Notes: generated by a model from the sequence alone, not told the origin. Counted from the first letter of the stretch, positions 17,759 through 26,354 are shown. The stretch: 64,000 nucleotides of DNA from Neobittarella massiliensis (ex Bilen et al. 2018) (GCF_900289145.1 NZ_OKQO01000007.1:186001-250000); one strand, 5' to 3'. Numbers and translations: made by a program.

Positions 17759-19153
17759 ATGAAACACGCCATACAGCCGCTTGCCGACCGCAGCTTTTAC
17801 CGCTCGGTCTTCTCTATCGCCCTGCCTATCACCGTACTCAACCTGTTTTCATTCGGGGTGGGCTGCGTAGACAACGTCATGCTGGGCCAGCTGGGCGAGA
17901 CGGCCATGGCCGCCGCCTCACTGGGCAATCAGGTGTTTTCCATCATCACCAGCATGGCTTTCGGCACCACCATCGCCGCCGTCACGCTCATCTCCCAGTA
18001 CTGGGGCAAACAGGATACCGCTTCCATCTCCAAGGTCATCGCCACCTGTCTGCGCTATACAGTGGCGGTGTGCGCGGTCGCGGCAGCGGTGGTGTTTTTG
18101 TTCCCCCAAACCATTATGGGCGTCTTCTCCGGCGACGCGGCGGTCATCGCCGCCGGCACCACCTACCTGCGCATCTATGCACTCTCGTTCGTGCTGTATG
18201 CCGTCTCCATCACGCTCATCACCTCGCTGCGCGCCATCGAAAACGTCAAATTCCCCATGCTCATCAACGTGCTCTCCTACTCGGTGAACATCTGCCTCAA
18301 CTACTGTCTCATCTTCGGCAAGCTGGGCTTTCCCCAGATGGGGGTCACCGGCGCAGCGGCGGGCACGCTGCTGGCGCGGGTGATAGAGCTGGTCGTCATC
18401 CTGCTCTACTTCACCTTTGCCGAGCGGCGCATAACCCTGCGCCTTCACGATCTGCTCCGCTTCGACCGGCGGGTGGAACTGCCCTACGTCAAACAGATGC
18501 TGCCCACCACCGTCACCCAGGTGCTCTACGGGGTGGGCTGCACCATGTACCCGCTGGTGTTCGGCCGGCTGGATACCGGTGCCATGGCCGCCTACTCGGT
18601 GGCTTTTGCCGCCAATCAGCTATTCACCTCGGCCATCTTCGGGCTGGTCAACGCCTCCTGCGTGCTCACCGGCAAAGCCATCGGCGAGGGAGATCGCCAG
18701 GCGGTCATGCGTAAGGGGCGCACCTTCAACTGGCTGTGCGTGGCCATCTCGCTGGTGTCGGCACTGGCGCTGTTTTTGTGCAAAGACCTGCTGCTGGGCC
18801 TCTACGCCATCGGCCCCGACACGCTGCACATCACCGACCAGTTCTTGGTGCTCTCGGCCATCACCATGCTGCCGGTGGGGATGGAGGGCATGTTCGCCGG
18901 CGGCAGCCTGCGCGGCGGCGGCGACGCCACCTTCAACATGATCTCTACCAACATCTGCCTGTGGCTGGTCGGCATTCCGCTGGTGTTCGTCGCCGGCTTC
19001 TGGCTCCACTGGCCCATGTGGGCGGTATTTCTATGCACCAAGCTGTACTTTGTCATCAAGGCCATCTGCTGCCAGCTGCGCTTTAACTCCGGCAAGTGGA
19101 TCAAAGACGTGACCAGCGCCAAAAAAGAGCAGCCGATAAGCAGCCGGGCCTGA
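17759..19153 (+). CDS. MATE-family efflux transporter
   Basis: This 464-aa protein has about twelve transmembrane helices and MATE signatures (VDNVMLGQLGETAMAAASLGNQVF near the N-terminus, LGFPQMGVTGAAAGTLLARV mid-protein). The family exports drugs or metabolites with sodium or proton. GAGGAGG lies about 12 bases before the chosen ATG; the in-frame longer reading adds a polar leader and is less likely. The next gene is a close paralogue in tandem 43 bases on, so the two are probably co-transcribed products of duplication. Confidence 0.93.
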   Translation: MKHAIQPLADRSFYRSVFSIALPITVLNLFSFGVGCVDNVMLGQLGETAMAAASLGNQVFSIITSMAFGTTIAAVTLISQYWGKQDTASISKVIATCLRYTVAVCAVAAAVVFLFPQTIMGVFSGDAAVIAAGTTYLRIYALSFVLYAVSITLITSLRAIENVKFPMLINVLSYSVNICLNYCLIFGKLGFPQMGVTGAAAGTLLARVIELVVILLYFTFAERRITLRLHDLLRFDRRVELPYVKQMLPTTVTQVLYGVGCTMYPLVFGRLDTGAMAAYSVAFAANQLFTSAIFGLVNASCVLTGKAIGEGDRQAVMRKGRTFNWLCVAISLVSALALFLCKDLLLGLYAIGPDTLHITDQFLVLSAITMLPVGMEGMFAGGSLRGGGDATFNMISTNICLWLVGIPLVFVAGFWLHWPMWAVFLCTKLYFVIKAICCQLRFNSGKWIKDVTSAKKEQPISSRA

Positions 19154-19196
19154 CTGCCGCCCTGAGGGGGGCGGCCTATATAAGGGGGGTATCGCA

Positions 19197-20597
19197 TTGA
19201 GATTGCGGCTACAGATCGAGCGCAGCGGCCAGTTTTACAAGTCGGTACTGGCTATCGCCCTGCCGGTGGCGCTCCTAAACATCTTCAATTTTAGCGTGGG
19301 CATGGTCGACAGCGTCATGCTGGGCCAGCTGGGCGAAACGGCCATGGCCGCCTCGTCGCTGGGCAACCAGGTGTTCGCCATCGTCAACAGCGTCACCTAC
19401 GGCACCACCGGCGCCGCCGCCACGCTGCTCAGCCAGTACTGGGGCAAGAGGGATCTCGCCGCCATCCCCAAAGTCATCGCCGCCTGCATGCGCTACACCT
19501 TCCTCATCTGTCTGGCGGCGTCTGTGGTGGTGTTTTTGCAGCCGGTGGCCATCATGCGCATCTTTTCCAGCGATATGGCCGTCATCGCCGCCGGGGCGGG
19601 GTACCTGCGCATCTACTCGCTCTCCTACGCGCTGTACGCTATCTCCATCACGCTCATCACCTCGCTGCGGGCCATCGAGAACGTGCGCGTGCCCATGCTC
19701 ATCAACATGCTCTCCTACTCGCTGAATATCGGCTTTAACTACTGTCTCATCTTCGGCAAGTTCGGGCTGCCGGCACTGGGCATCACCGGCGCGGCCATCG
19801 GCACGCTGTGTGCCCGCATCATCGAGCTGCTGGCCCTCATTATCTACTGCAAATTTTTTGAAAAAACAGTGCACATCACGCTGGGCAGCTTTTTCTGCTT
19901 CGACCGGGGCATCGAGCACCGCTTTTTCAGGCTGCTGGTGCCCATCACCATCACCGAGGTGCTCTTCGGCGTGGGCAGCACCATGTACCCGCTGGTATTC
20001 GGCCGGCTGGATACCGGCGCTATGGCCGCCTACTCGGTCTCCTACGCACTGCAGCAGCTGTGCACCTCGCTCACCTTTGCCCTGTGCAGCGCCGCCTGCG
20101 TGCTCATCGGCAAAGCCGTCGGCGAAGGCGACCGGCAAAAGGTGATGACCCAATCCAAGGCCTTTCACCTCATGTGCTGGGCGGTGGGCTTTCTCTCGGG
20201 CGCCTTTCTCTACTTTGGCAAAAACTGGCTGCTGGGTCTCTACGCCATAACTCCCGAGACCATGGCCGTCACCGACAACTTCCTCACACTGTCCGCCCTT
20301 ACGCTGCCCCTCGTGGCCATGGAGGGCATGTACGCCGCCGGCACGCTGCGCGGTGGCGGCGATGCCACCTTCAACATGATCTTTACTAACCTCTGTCTGT
20401 GGGGCATCGGCATCCCGCTGGTGTTTATCGCCGGTTTTGTGCTCCACTGGCCCATGTGGGCGGTATTTCTGCTCACCAAATCCTACTACTTAATCAAGGC
20501 CCTGTGCTGCCTGGTGCGCTTTTACTCCGGCAAATGGATCAAAGACGTCACCGCCGACGGCAAGTTCCTCAAAAAAACAGCGACTGAGCCCAGCTGA
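19197..20597 (+). CDS. MATE-family efflux transporter (tandem paralogue)
   Basis: The 466-aa product is strikingly similar to its upstream neighbour throughout, for example VMLGQLGETAMAA, PLVFGRLDTGAMAAYSV and the shared SGKWIKDVT near the end. A TTG start follows a strong GGGGGG site by about six bases; there is no better ATG. Adjacent MATE paralogues may work separately or as a pair. A small hairpin without T run (about 19156-19176) sits between the two genes and might balance their expression. The substrate is unknown. Confidence 0.92.
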   Translation: MRLRLQIERSGQFYKSVLAIALPVALLNIFNFSVGMVDSVMLGQLGETAMAASSLGNQVFAIVNSVTYGTTGAAATLLSQYWGKRDLAAIPKVIAACMRYTFLICLAASVVVFLQPVAIMRIFSSDMAVIAAGAGYLRIYSLSYALYAISITLITSLRAIENVRVPMLINMLSYSLNIGFNYCLIFGKFGLPALGITGAAIGTLCARIIELLALIIYCKFFEKTVHITLGSFFCFDRGIEHRFFRLLVPITITEVLFGVGSTMYPLVFGRLDTGAMAAYSVSYALQQLCTSLTFALCSAACVLIGKAVGEGDRQKVMTQSKAFHLMCWAVGFLSGAFLYFGKNWLLGLYAITPETMAVTDNFLTLSALTLPLVAMEGMYAAGTLRGGGDATFNMIFTNLCLWGIGIPLVFIAGFVLHWPMWAVFLLTKSYYLIKALCCLVRFYSGKWIKDVTADGKFLKKTATEPS

Positions 20598-20661
20598 CCG
20601 GCAGCGGTCTATCCCCCTCAATACCGCTAAAAAACAGGCCGGTATATCTCTGTTTTCTCCA

Positions 20662-20691
20662 TTGTTTTTGCCCTGTGGACAGTGGTACAAT
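20662..20691 (+). promoter_or_regulatory. Promoter of udp
   Basis: TTGTTT and TACAAT stand 18 bases apart, about 75 bases before the uridine phosphorylase start. Confidence 0.6.
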
Positions 20692-20768
20692 ATTCCTATA
20701 TCGCACGGGCGCCAAGCAAGTCCGCTCGCCCGCCACTTTTTACGCACGATTACAGGAGGAATACGACT

Positions 20769-21551
20769 ATGCCACAGGTAGATTTAGCCCCCGACGAGAA
20801 GATCTGGCACCTGCAGATCTCTAAAAACGATATCAAAGGCGCCAAATACGCCATCCTGCCCGGCGACCCCGGCCGTGTGCCCAAGATCGCCGCCCTGCTC
20901 GATAGGCCCGAAAAGATCAACGTCAACCGCGAATACGTCACCTACACCGGCTACGTGGGCGATGCCAAAGTGGTGGTCTGCTCCACCGGTATCGGCGGCC
21001 CCTCCGCCTCTATCGCCGTAGAGGAGCTGCACATGCTGGGGGTGGATAACTTCATCCGCATCGGCACCTGCGGCGGCATCCATCTGGATGTGTTGGGCGG
21101 CGACGTGGTGGTGGTCACCGGCGCCATCCGCGCCGAGGGCACCTCCCGCGAGTACCTGCCCATCGAGTTCCCCGCCGTGTCCGATCTCGACATGGCCGTG
21201 GCCCTGCGCGACGGCGCCAAAAACCTGGGCTACCGCTACCACACCGGCGTGGTGGAGTGCAAAGACTCCTACTACGGCCAGCACTCCCCCGAGCGCATGC
21301 CCGTATCCTACGAGCTGCTCAACCGCTGGGAGGCTTGGAAACGCGCCGGCACCCTGGGCAGCGAGATGGAATCGGCCGCCCTGTTCACCGTCTGTGCCGC
21401 CATCGGCGCCAAGGCCGGTGCGGTCATGCACTGCGTGCAAAACCAGGAGCGCAAGGCGCTGGGCATGGAGAACCCCTTCGATCACGACACCGAGAAAGCC
21501 ATCCGTGTGGTGCTCGAGGGCATCAAACTGCTAGAGGAGCGCGGCTTCTAA
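20769..21551 (+). CDS. udp: Uridine phosphorylase
   Basis: This 260-aa cytosolic enzyme of the PNP/UDP family converts uridine and phosphate to uracil and ribose-1-phosphate. Diagnostic parts are the early phosphate-site loop [48 protein letters not shown] and the substrate segment [15 protein letters not shown], which carries the ribose-binding Glu-Met-Glu. AGGAGG nine bases before the ATG fixes the start; a longer in-frame reading overlaps the promoter. Together with the nucleoside hydrolase further right it serves nucleoside salvage. Confidence 0.93.
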   Translation: MPQVDLAPDEKIWHLQISKNDIKGAKYAILPGDPGRVPKIAALLDRPEKINVNREYVTYTGYVGDAKVVVCSTGIGGPSASIAVEELHMLGVDNFIRIGTCGGIHLDVLGGDVVVVTGAIRAEGTSREYLPIEFPAVSDLDMAVALRDGAKNLGYRYHTGVVECKDSYYGQHSPERMPVSYELLNRWEAWKRAGTLGSEMESAALFTVCAAIGAKAGAVMHCVQNQERKALGMENPFDHDTEKAIRVVLEGIKLLEERGF

Positions 21552-21573
21552 GTCCCGTTCCAACAAAAAAGTA

Positions 21574-21609
21574 AAAAAGAGCGCCGATGCAGCTATCGGC
21601 GCTCTTTTT
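21574..21609 (+). terminator. Terminator of udp
   Basis: AGAGCGCCGAT and ATCGGCGCTCT form a perfect stem with flanking A and T runs. The GGGAGGA ribosome site of the next gene begins immediately after the T run. Confidence 0.9.
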
Positions 21610-21623
21610 CGGGAGGACTGCCT

Positions 21624-22301
21624 ATGACAGATCAGCGTCAAAAAAACCCCTACCGCACGCTGGGCGCGGTGTTTACCGCCGTGGGCGTGCTGGCCCTGCT
21701 GCTGGGTCTTACCTTCTACCTGCTGCAGCGGCAAGACCTGGCCAGCCGCCAGCCGGTAGTGGGGTCCATTACCGACCTCGAGAGCAGCACCGCCTATGTC
21801 GACTACACCGCCGGCGGGCAGGCGTACAGCGGGGTGCGGCTCAACTACTACAGCTCCTCCATGTACGTGGGGCAGCGCATCACCCTCTATATCGACCCCG
21901 ACCGCCCCGGCCAGCCGGCGGTGCGCCAATTTCTAATGGGCTTTATCTTCGCGCTGCTGGGGCTGATATTTGCCTGCATCGGCTCCGGGCTGCTGTACTA
22001 CCAACGCCGCAAGCGCCGCCGACGGCAGTATCTGCTGCAAAACGGCCGCCCCATCACCGCCCAGGTCACCGAGGTGCAGCGCGATGCCCGCATTCATGTA
22101 AATGGCCGCAGCCCCTGGGTGGTGTGGGCCCAGTATGTAGACCCCGGCAGCAGCACCATCTACCAGTTTAAGAGCGACTCGCTGTGGGCCGATCCCACCG
22201 CGCTGGTCGGCAGCACCGTGCGGGTGTACGTCGACCGCAGCGATTACCGCCGCTACTGGGTCGACACCTCTTTTCTCGATCGCTATCACATCGTGGGATA
22301 A
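21624..22301 (+). CDS. DUF3592-type membrane protein
   Basis: The 225-aa protein has one transmembrane helix near residues 13-34 and a second near 105-127, with an extracellular beta domain between them (GSITDLESSTAYVDYTAGG, GQRITLYIDPDRPGQP). A similar C-terminal cytosolic repeat follows. The layout and the paired 'vxVyydPxxP' strands match DUF3592. The function of this family is not known. The start follows GGGAGGA directly after the udp terminator, so it is probably expressed weakly by read-through or from an unseen promoter. Confidence 0.7.
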   Translation: MTDQRQKNPYRTLGAVFTAVGVLALLLGLTFYLLQRQDLASRQPVVGSITDLESSTAYVDYTAGGQAYSGVRLNYYSSSMYVGQRITLYIDPDRPGQPAVRQFLMGFIFALLGLIFACIGSGLLYYQRRKRRRRQYLLQNGRPITAQVTEVQRDARIHVNGRSPWVVWAQYVDPGSSTIYQFKSDSLWADPTALVGSTVRVYVDRSDYRRYWVDTSFLDRYHIVG

Positions 22302-22386
22302 AGTCACACTTTATGGGGCTTTTTGGCGTTTCGTTTGGTAATCCCTGGTATTGTGACCGCTTTTTTGTAGATAAATTATGTTTATA

Positions 22387-22416
22387 TTGACTGTCTCTGT
22401 CGAATTGCTATATAAT
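22387..22416 (+). promoter_or_regulatory. Promoter of the agr-type operon
   Basis: TTGACT and a perfect TATAAT stand 18 bases apart, about 45 bases before the first gene of the agr-type locus. This is one of the strongest promoters in the host part of the window. Confidence 0.8.
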
Positions 22417-22462
22417 GGCTTTGTATAAGAGTTTGTCCACTTTATAAATAGAGGAGTTATCT

Positions 22463-23041
22463 GTGATCGAGACGCTGCTGCTGGCCGTGCTGCTGGCCCA
22501 CAAGCGGGGGTATGCGCTGCGGGGCCTGCGTCAGGCCAAGCTGCTCTACCCCATCTACCTGTTCGAAGTGGTGACGCTGGGCTTTCAGGCCAGCATCTTT
22601 TTCGGGGTGTACACCTTTATCCCCTACGCCCCCATCATCAAAACCACCTACATGGTGGCGCTGGCCCTGCCGCTCATCTGCTACCAGCAGTACCGGGCCT
22701 GTCTGGTCAGCGCCGGCTGCGTGTTCGCCGGCAGTATCTTAAACAATCTGGCCATGGCCGCCAACGGCGGCAAAATGCCGGTGTACCCCACGCTCTCCTA
22801 CCTCACCGGCTACGTCAACACCCGCAATCTCGATCTGGGCGGCAGCCTGCACGTGCTCGGCGGCAGCGCCACCAGGCTCAAGGTGCTCACCGACTATATC
22901 GACATCGGCTACAGCGTGCTCAGCATCGGCGATATTCTGGTGCGGGTCATGGGCTTTCTGGCGGTGTACTGCACGCTGCGCCACTTCCACCAGCTGTCTA
23001 TCGGCGGCGGGGCGCCCGCCCCCAAAAGGAGCATTTCATGA
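22463..23041 (+). CDS. DUF5317-like membrane protein of the agr-type operon
   Basis: The 192-aa polytopic protein has about five hydrophobic segments. It resembles DUF5317 through its short basic loop near the start (HKRGYALRGLRQ), the NNLAMAANGGKMPV segment and the later HVLGG...LSIGDILVRVMGF end. The start is a GTG behind GAGGAG. Its stop overlaps the next start by four bases (ATGA), so the two are translated together. DUF5317 has no assigned function. Its position at the head of a peptide-signalling operon suggests a role in transport or sensing of the peptide, which is inference. Confidence 0.65.
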   Translation: MIETLLLAVLLAHKRGYALRGLRQAKLLYPIYLFEVVTLGFQASIFFGVYTFIPYAPIIKTTYMVALALPLICYQQYRACLVSAGCVFAGSILNNLAMAANGGKMPVYPTLSYLTGYVNTRNLDLGGSLHVLGGSATRLKVLTDYIDIGYSVLSIGDILVRVMGFLAVYCTLRHFHQLSIGGGAPAPKRSIS

Positions 23042-23511
23042 AATTCGATATCATCCAGCTGCTGGCTCAGCTGCTGCGCGACATCCCCGAGGTACTGCTG
23101 CTCATGTGGGGGCTCTACACCTTCGCCGGGCGGCGGGTCAGCGCCAAAAATTACTGTATCTGCGGGGCCATACTGGTGCTCACCACCATCGGCTCGCGCA
23201 TGCTGCCGCTGGCCAACGGGGTCTATGTCATCCTAAACGTCATCATCCTCATCCTGCTGGCCGTCAACGTCTGCAAGATCGAGGTGCTGGGCGCCATCAA
23301 GAGCAGCCTGATGGTCACCCTGCTGCTCATCCTCGGTGAGGGGATCAACGTGGTGTTGCTGCAGCTGCTGTTTAAAGACCAGGTGCTGGCCATCTTTGGC
23401 GACCCCGTGTACAAGTCCATCGCCGGGGTGCCGGCACTGGTATTTTTGGCGCTCTCCATCGCTATCGTCCGCCTGTACCGCCGGCGCAAAAACACCGCCC
23501 CCACCCCATAA
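23038..23511 (+). CDS. Free-standing AgrC-sensor-like membrane protein
   Basis: The 157-aa protein is almost entirely membrane-embedded, with about five helices (for example residues 18-30, 38-55, 60-77, 85-107 and 125-143), ending in a short basic tail RLYRRRKN. The succession LNVIILILLAVNVCKIEVLGAIKSSLMVTLLLILGEGINVV resembles the N-terminal sensor half of AgrC-like kinases of Clostridia, but no HisKA or ATPase domain follows. I infer a detached peptide-sensing module. It sits between the DUF5317 gene (4-base overlap) and agrB (21-base gap). Confidence 0.55.
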   Translation: MKFDIIQLLAQLLRDIPEVLLLMWGLYTFAGRRVSAKNYCICGAILVLTTIGSRMLPLANGVYVILNVIILILLAVNVCKIEVLGAIKSSLMVTLLLILGEGINVVLLQLLFKDQVLAIFGDPVYKSIAGVPALVFLALSIAIVRLYRRRKNTAPTP

Positions 23512-23532
23512 CAGAAAGTCGAGGCCCTGCCC

Positions 23533-24135
23533 ATGGAGCATCTATCTCGCGCGCTGGCCAACAAGGTGGGCGGGGCGCTGCACTACCCGCCCGAGCAGAT
23601 CGAGGTGCTGGCCTACGGCTTTTTTGGATTGTTGCAAACGGCGTTTCTGCTGGCCGGCACCGCTCTGCTGGGCTGGGCGATCGGCGCCTTTTGGCCCTGC
23701 TTGGCCGCCGTGCTGGCCGGTTCGCTGCTGCGCCGCTTTGCCGGCGGCGCCCATGCCAGCACGCCCGGCCGCTGTGCGCTCATCACCCTGCTGGTCTGCG
23801 GCGCCGCCGCGCTGGCCGCCTCCCTGCTGGCACGGTCGGTATCCCGGCCGCCGCTGCTGGCGGCATATCTGGCCGGCTGTGCGCTCTGCCTGGCGGTGGT
23901 GGGGGCCCGCGCCCCGGTCGACAGCCCCAACAAGCCGCTGCTCAGTAAAGAGCGCTGCCAAAGGCTGCGGCGGGGCGCACTGACAGTGGTCGGGTGCTAT
24001 ACCGCCGCCGGCGCCGCCGCTCTCGTATTCGGCCCCGGCCCGCTGCCGGCAGTGGCGGTGGCGGTACTGCTGGCAGTGCTGTGGCAGGTCCTCACGCTCA
24101 CCCGTCTCGGCGGCAAGCTGTTGGGCCGCCTGTAA
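23533..24135 (+). CDS. agrB: AgrB-type peptide-processing membrane protease
   Basis: This 200-aa protein has the AgrB catalytic pair His and Cys seven residues apart in RRFAGGAHASTPGRC (about residues 67-82). The family's DSPNKPL segment follows, and there are four to six membrane helices. AgrB cuts the AgrD precursor and forms the thiolactone of the autoinducing peptide. The matching precursor gene lies 171 bases downstream. No AgrC kinase or AgrA regulator is found on either side within the locus. Length is normal for the family. Confidence 0.9.
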   Translation: MEHLSRALANKVGGALHYPPEQIEVLAYGFFGLLQTAFLLAGTALLGWAIGAFWPCLAAVLAGSLLRRFAGGAHASTPGRCALITLLVCGAAALAASLLARSVSRPPLLAAYLAGCALCLAVVGARAPVDSPNKPLLSKERCQRLRRGALTVVGCYTAAGAAALVFGPGPLPAVAVAVLLAVLWQVLTLTRLGGKLLGRL

Positions 24136-24306
24136 GTCTCTACCGCAAAAGTAGTCGTCCAGCGGCCCGGTACGCCCAGCTTGTAGCCGCGCCACACATT
24201 TTCACTGACCACGCGCCCCGGTCAACGCCGGCGGCGCTCCTATATGCGCAGGGCCTGTGGCCTTGTGCACACCACCAAAAGCGCCCCATAAAAGGAGGTG
24301 AACGCG

Positions 24307-24429
24307 ATGAAGAAGAGAGCATACGCCGCTTTTGCCGCGGTGGCGGCACTGGCCGCCGCACTGATGGCGTCTTCGGCCTGCCTGTGGTTCTTCTACCAGC
24401 CCGAAGAGCCGAAAAGCCTGCGCAAGTAG
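24307..24429 (+). CDS. agrD: AgrD-type autoinducer peptide precursor, 40 aa
   Basis: This small gene has AAGGAGG nine bases before the ATG. The product has a basic start (MKKR), an Ala-rich amphipathic membrane helix, then SSACLWFFYQPEEPKSLRK. This is the three-part build of AgrD: leader, signal core with the single Cys, and acidic/charged tail cut by AgrB. The likely thiolactone ring is Cys-Leu-Trp-Phe-Phe, closing before Tyr-Gln-Pro, as in Clostridia cyclic autoinducers. The exact N-terminal cut (SAC, AC or C) cannot be read. Its place after agrB is the usual order. Confidence 0.88.
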   Translation: MKKRAYAAFAAVAALAAALMASSACLWFFYQPEEPKSLRK

Positions 24430-24437
24430 GGTGTATA

Positions 24438-24464
24438 AGAGGGGGGCGACGTATGCCCCCCTCT
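24438..24464 (+). promoter_or_regulatory. Perfect hairpin between agrD and the HD-GYP gene
   Basis: AGAGGGGGGC pairs perfectly with GCCCCCCTCT around a 7-base loop, nine bases after the agrD stop. No T run follows, so it may protect the 3' end of a processed agrD message or weaken read-through rather than end transcription. Confidence 0.55.
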
Positions 24465-24581
24465 CCTGCTGTCCGGTGACCTCTACCGCCTGGGCCCGCT
24501 TATCTCGCCCGGCAGTTTTCGCGCGATGGGGCCCCAACATACTCTGTCCGGCCTTCCCGTCGCCATAGAAAAGGAGAAGAA

Positions 24582-26270
24582 ATGGCCCCTCACAAAACCT
24601 CCTATAAGCCCAGCGTGCGGGACTTTTTGTTCTCGGTGCGCCTGTTATCGCTGTTTTTTGCCTCCATCGCCTTTTTCCAGTTCATCTACCAGCAGGCGGG
24701 CGAGGCCCACGGCACCTACTTCTACCTGCTCTACGCGCCGCTGGCGGTGTGTGGGGTGTGTATCGCCGTCTTTCTGTGCATCTCCAACGTCTACCGGGCC
24801 GCCGGCAGATACGCCCGCCAGCTCAAGGTGCTGGAATGTGTGCTGATGAGCGCCATCTTTCTGTGTGCCATCGCCGTCACCGGCCTGTACCAAAGCCAGT
24901 ACAAGATCCTGTTCTTGTTCCTCATCATCAGCTACACCTTCGAGTACGGCATGCGCGCCGGGCTGTACCTGGCGGTGTTCGCCTCGCTGTCCATCGTCGG
25001 TATCGACCTGGTGTGGGCGCCGGTAAAAGGCGGGGTCAACCTCTATTTTCAAAACGACCTGCTGCTCTGCGGTGCCTTTATCGTCACTGCCTGGGCGCTG
25101 GGCTTTTACGCCCAGATGCGCCAGGAACACATCGCCAGTCTCGAGCGGCAGATCAATACCGATGGCCTCACCGGCCTGCTCAACCACCGCAACTTCTACG
25201 ACGAGGTACAGCTGTGCTACGACACCGCCCAAAAAGAGGGTACGCCCCTGTCGCTCATCTTTGCCGACATCGACTACTTCACCACCTATAACGACTGTCA
25301 CGGCCACCAGCAAGGCGACTTGGCCCTAAAAGAGACCGCCGACCTGCTGGCCTCTACCGCCGGGCAAAAGGGGCAGCTGTTTCGCTACAGCGGCGCCAAA
25401 TTCGCCTGTATTCTGCCGGGGATGGACCAGCAGCAGGCCACTGTTCTGGCGCGGCAGATGCGCGACGCCATAGACCAGCACCCCTTTTACGGGCAGGAGC
25501 TGCTCCCCGCCGGCAGCCTCACCATCTCCTGCGGGGTGTGCGGGCTGAGCAGCCGCCACCTCTCCTGCAACCAGTTCGTGCAGGAGTGCGACGACGCCCT
25601 CTACCGGGCCAAGTTCTTCCGCAAAAACCGGGTGGAGGTGTACGTCTCGCTGCTGGACCAGTTCCGCGCCGCCGGCGACACCGACGATTTCGAAAACAGT
25701 CTCTCCTCCATCCGGGCGCTCATCTCGGTGGTCAACTCCCGCGACCTGTACACCTTCGGCCACACCGAGCGGGTGGTGTACTACGCCAGCCTCATGGCCA
25801 AGCGGCTGCACCTCAGCCGCGCAGACAGCCGCGCCCTGCTCTACGGCGCCTACGTGCACGACGTGGGCAAGATCAACGTCGCCAAAGAGATCCTGCTCAA
25901 GCCCATCGCCCTGACCGACGAGGAGTGGGCCGAGATGAAAAAGCACCCCAGCGACGGGGCCTACATCATCCGCAACCTGCCCAGCCTCAGTTTTGTGGCC
26001 GACCTGGTCGAGCACCACCACGAGCGCTACGACGGCAGCGGCTATCCCCACGGTCTCAAGGGGGAGGAGATCTCCTACCTGGCGCGCATCCTCACGCTGG
26101 TCGACAGCTTCGATGCCATCATCTCCAAGCGCCCCTACAAAAAGGCCCGCACCATCGACGAGGCCATCGCCGAGCTGCTGCGCTGCCGCGGCACCCAGTT
26201 CGACCCCACCCTCACCGACATCTTTGTAGAGGAGCTGCGCTCCTTCCACAGCGCCCCCTACGGCGCCTGA
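24582..26270 (+). CDS. Six-TM protein with inactive GGDEF and intact HD-GYP domain
   Basis: This 562-aa protein has about six membrane helices (residues 14-180), a GGDEF domain (about 190-350) and an HD-GYP domain (about 370-545). The GGDEF active-site loop reads YSGAKF instead of YGGDEF, so diguanylate cyclase activity should be lost. The HD-GYP part keeps YVHDVGKINV, KKHPSDGAYI and HHHERYDGSGYPHGLKGEE, and should cleave cyclic-di-GMP. AAAGGAG precedes the ATG. It is the last gene of the agr-type locus, where AgrC/AgrA would normally stand. I infer that the membrane part responds to the peptide or to the small sensor-like protein. Confidence 0.87.
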   Translation: MAPHKTSYKPSVRDFLFSVRLLSLFFASIAFFQFIYQQAGEAHGTYFYLLYAPLAVCGVCIAVFLCISNVYRAAGRYARQLKVLECVLMSAIFLCAIAVTGLYQSQYKILFLFLIISYTFEYGMRAGLYLAVFASLSIVGIDLVWAPVKGGVNLYFQNDLLLCGAFIVTAWALGFYAQMRQEHIASLERQINTDGLTGLLNHRNFYDEVQLCYDTAQKEGTPLSLIFADIDYFTTYNDCHGHQQGDLALKETADLLASTAGQKGQLFRYSGAKFACILPGMDQQQATVLARQMRDAIDQHPFYGQELLPAGSLTISCGVCGLSSRHLSCNQFVQECDDALYRAKFFRKNRVEVYVSLLDQFRAAGDTDDFENSLSSIRALISVVNSRDLYTFGHTERVVYYASLMAKRLHLSRADSRALLYGAYVHDVGKINVAKEILLKPIALTDEEWAEMKKHPSDGAYIIRNLPSLSFVADLVEHHHERYDGSGYPHGLKGEEISYLARILTLVDSFDAIISKRPYKKARTIDEAIAELLRCRGTQFDPTLTDIFVEELRSFHSAPYGA

Positions 26271-26302
26271 AATTCCTCACCCCACCCAGGTGTCGCCCAC
26301 TC

Positions 26303-26354
26303 AAGAGAGATCCGCCTGCACCGGCAAAACAGCCGGCTGGCGGGTCTCTCTCTT
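26303..26354 (+). terminator. Terminator of the agr-type operon
   Basis: A branched hairpin: outer arms AGAGAGA/TCTCTCT and CCGCC/GGCGG, inner CCGGC/GCCGG, then CTCTTT. It lies about 30 bases after the HD-GYP gene. Confidence 0.7.
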
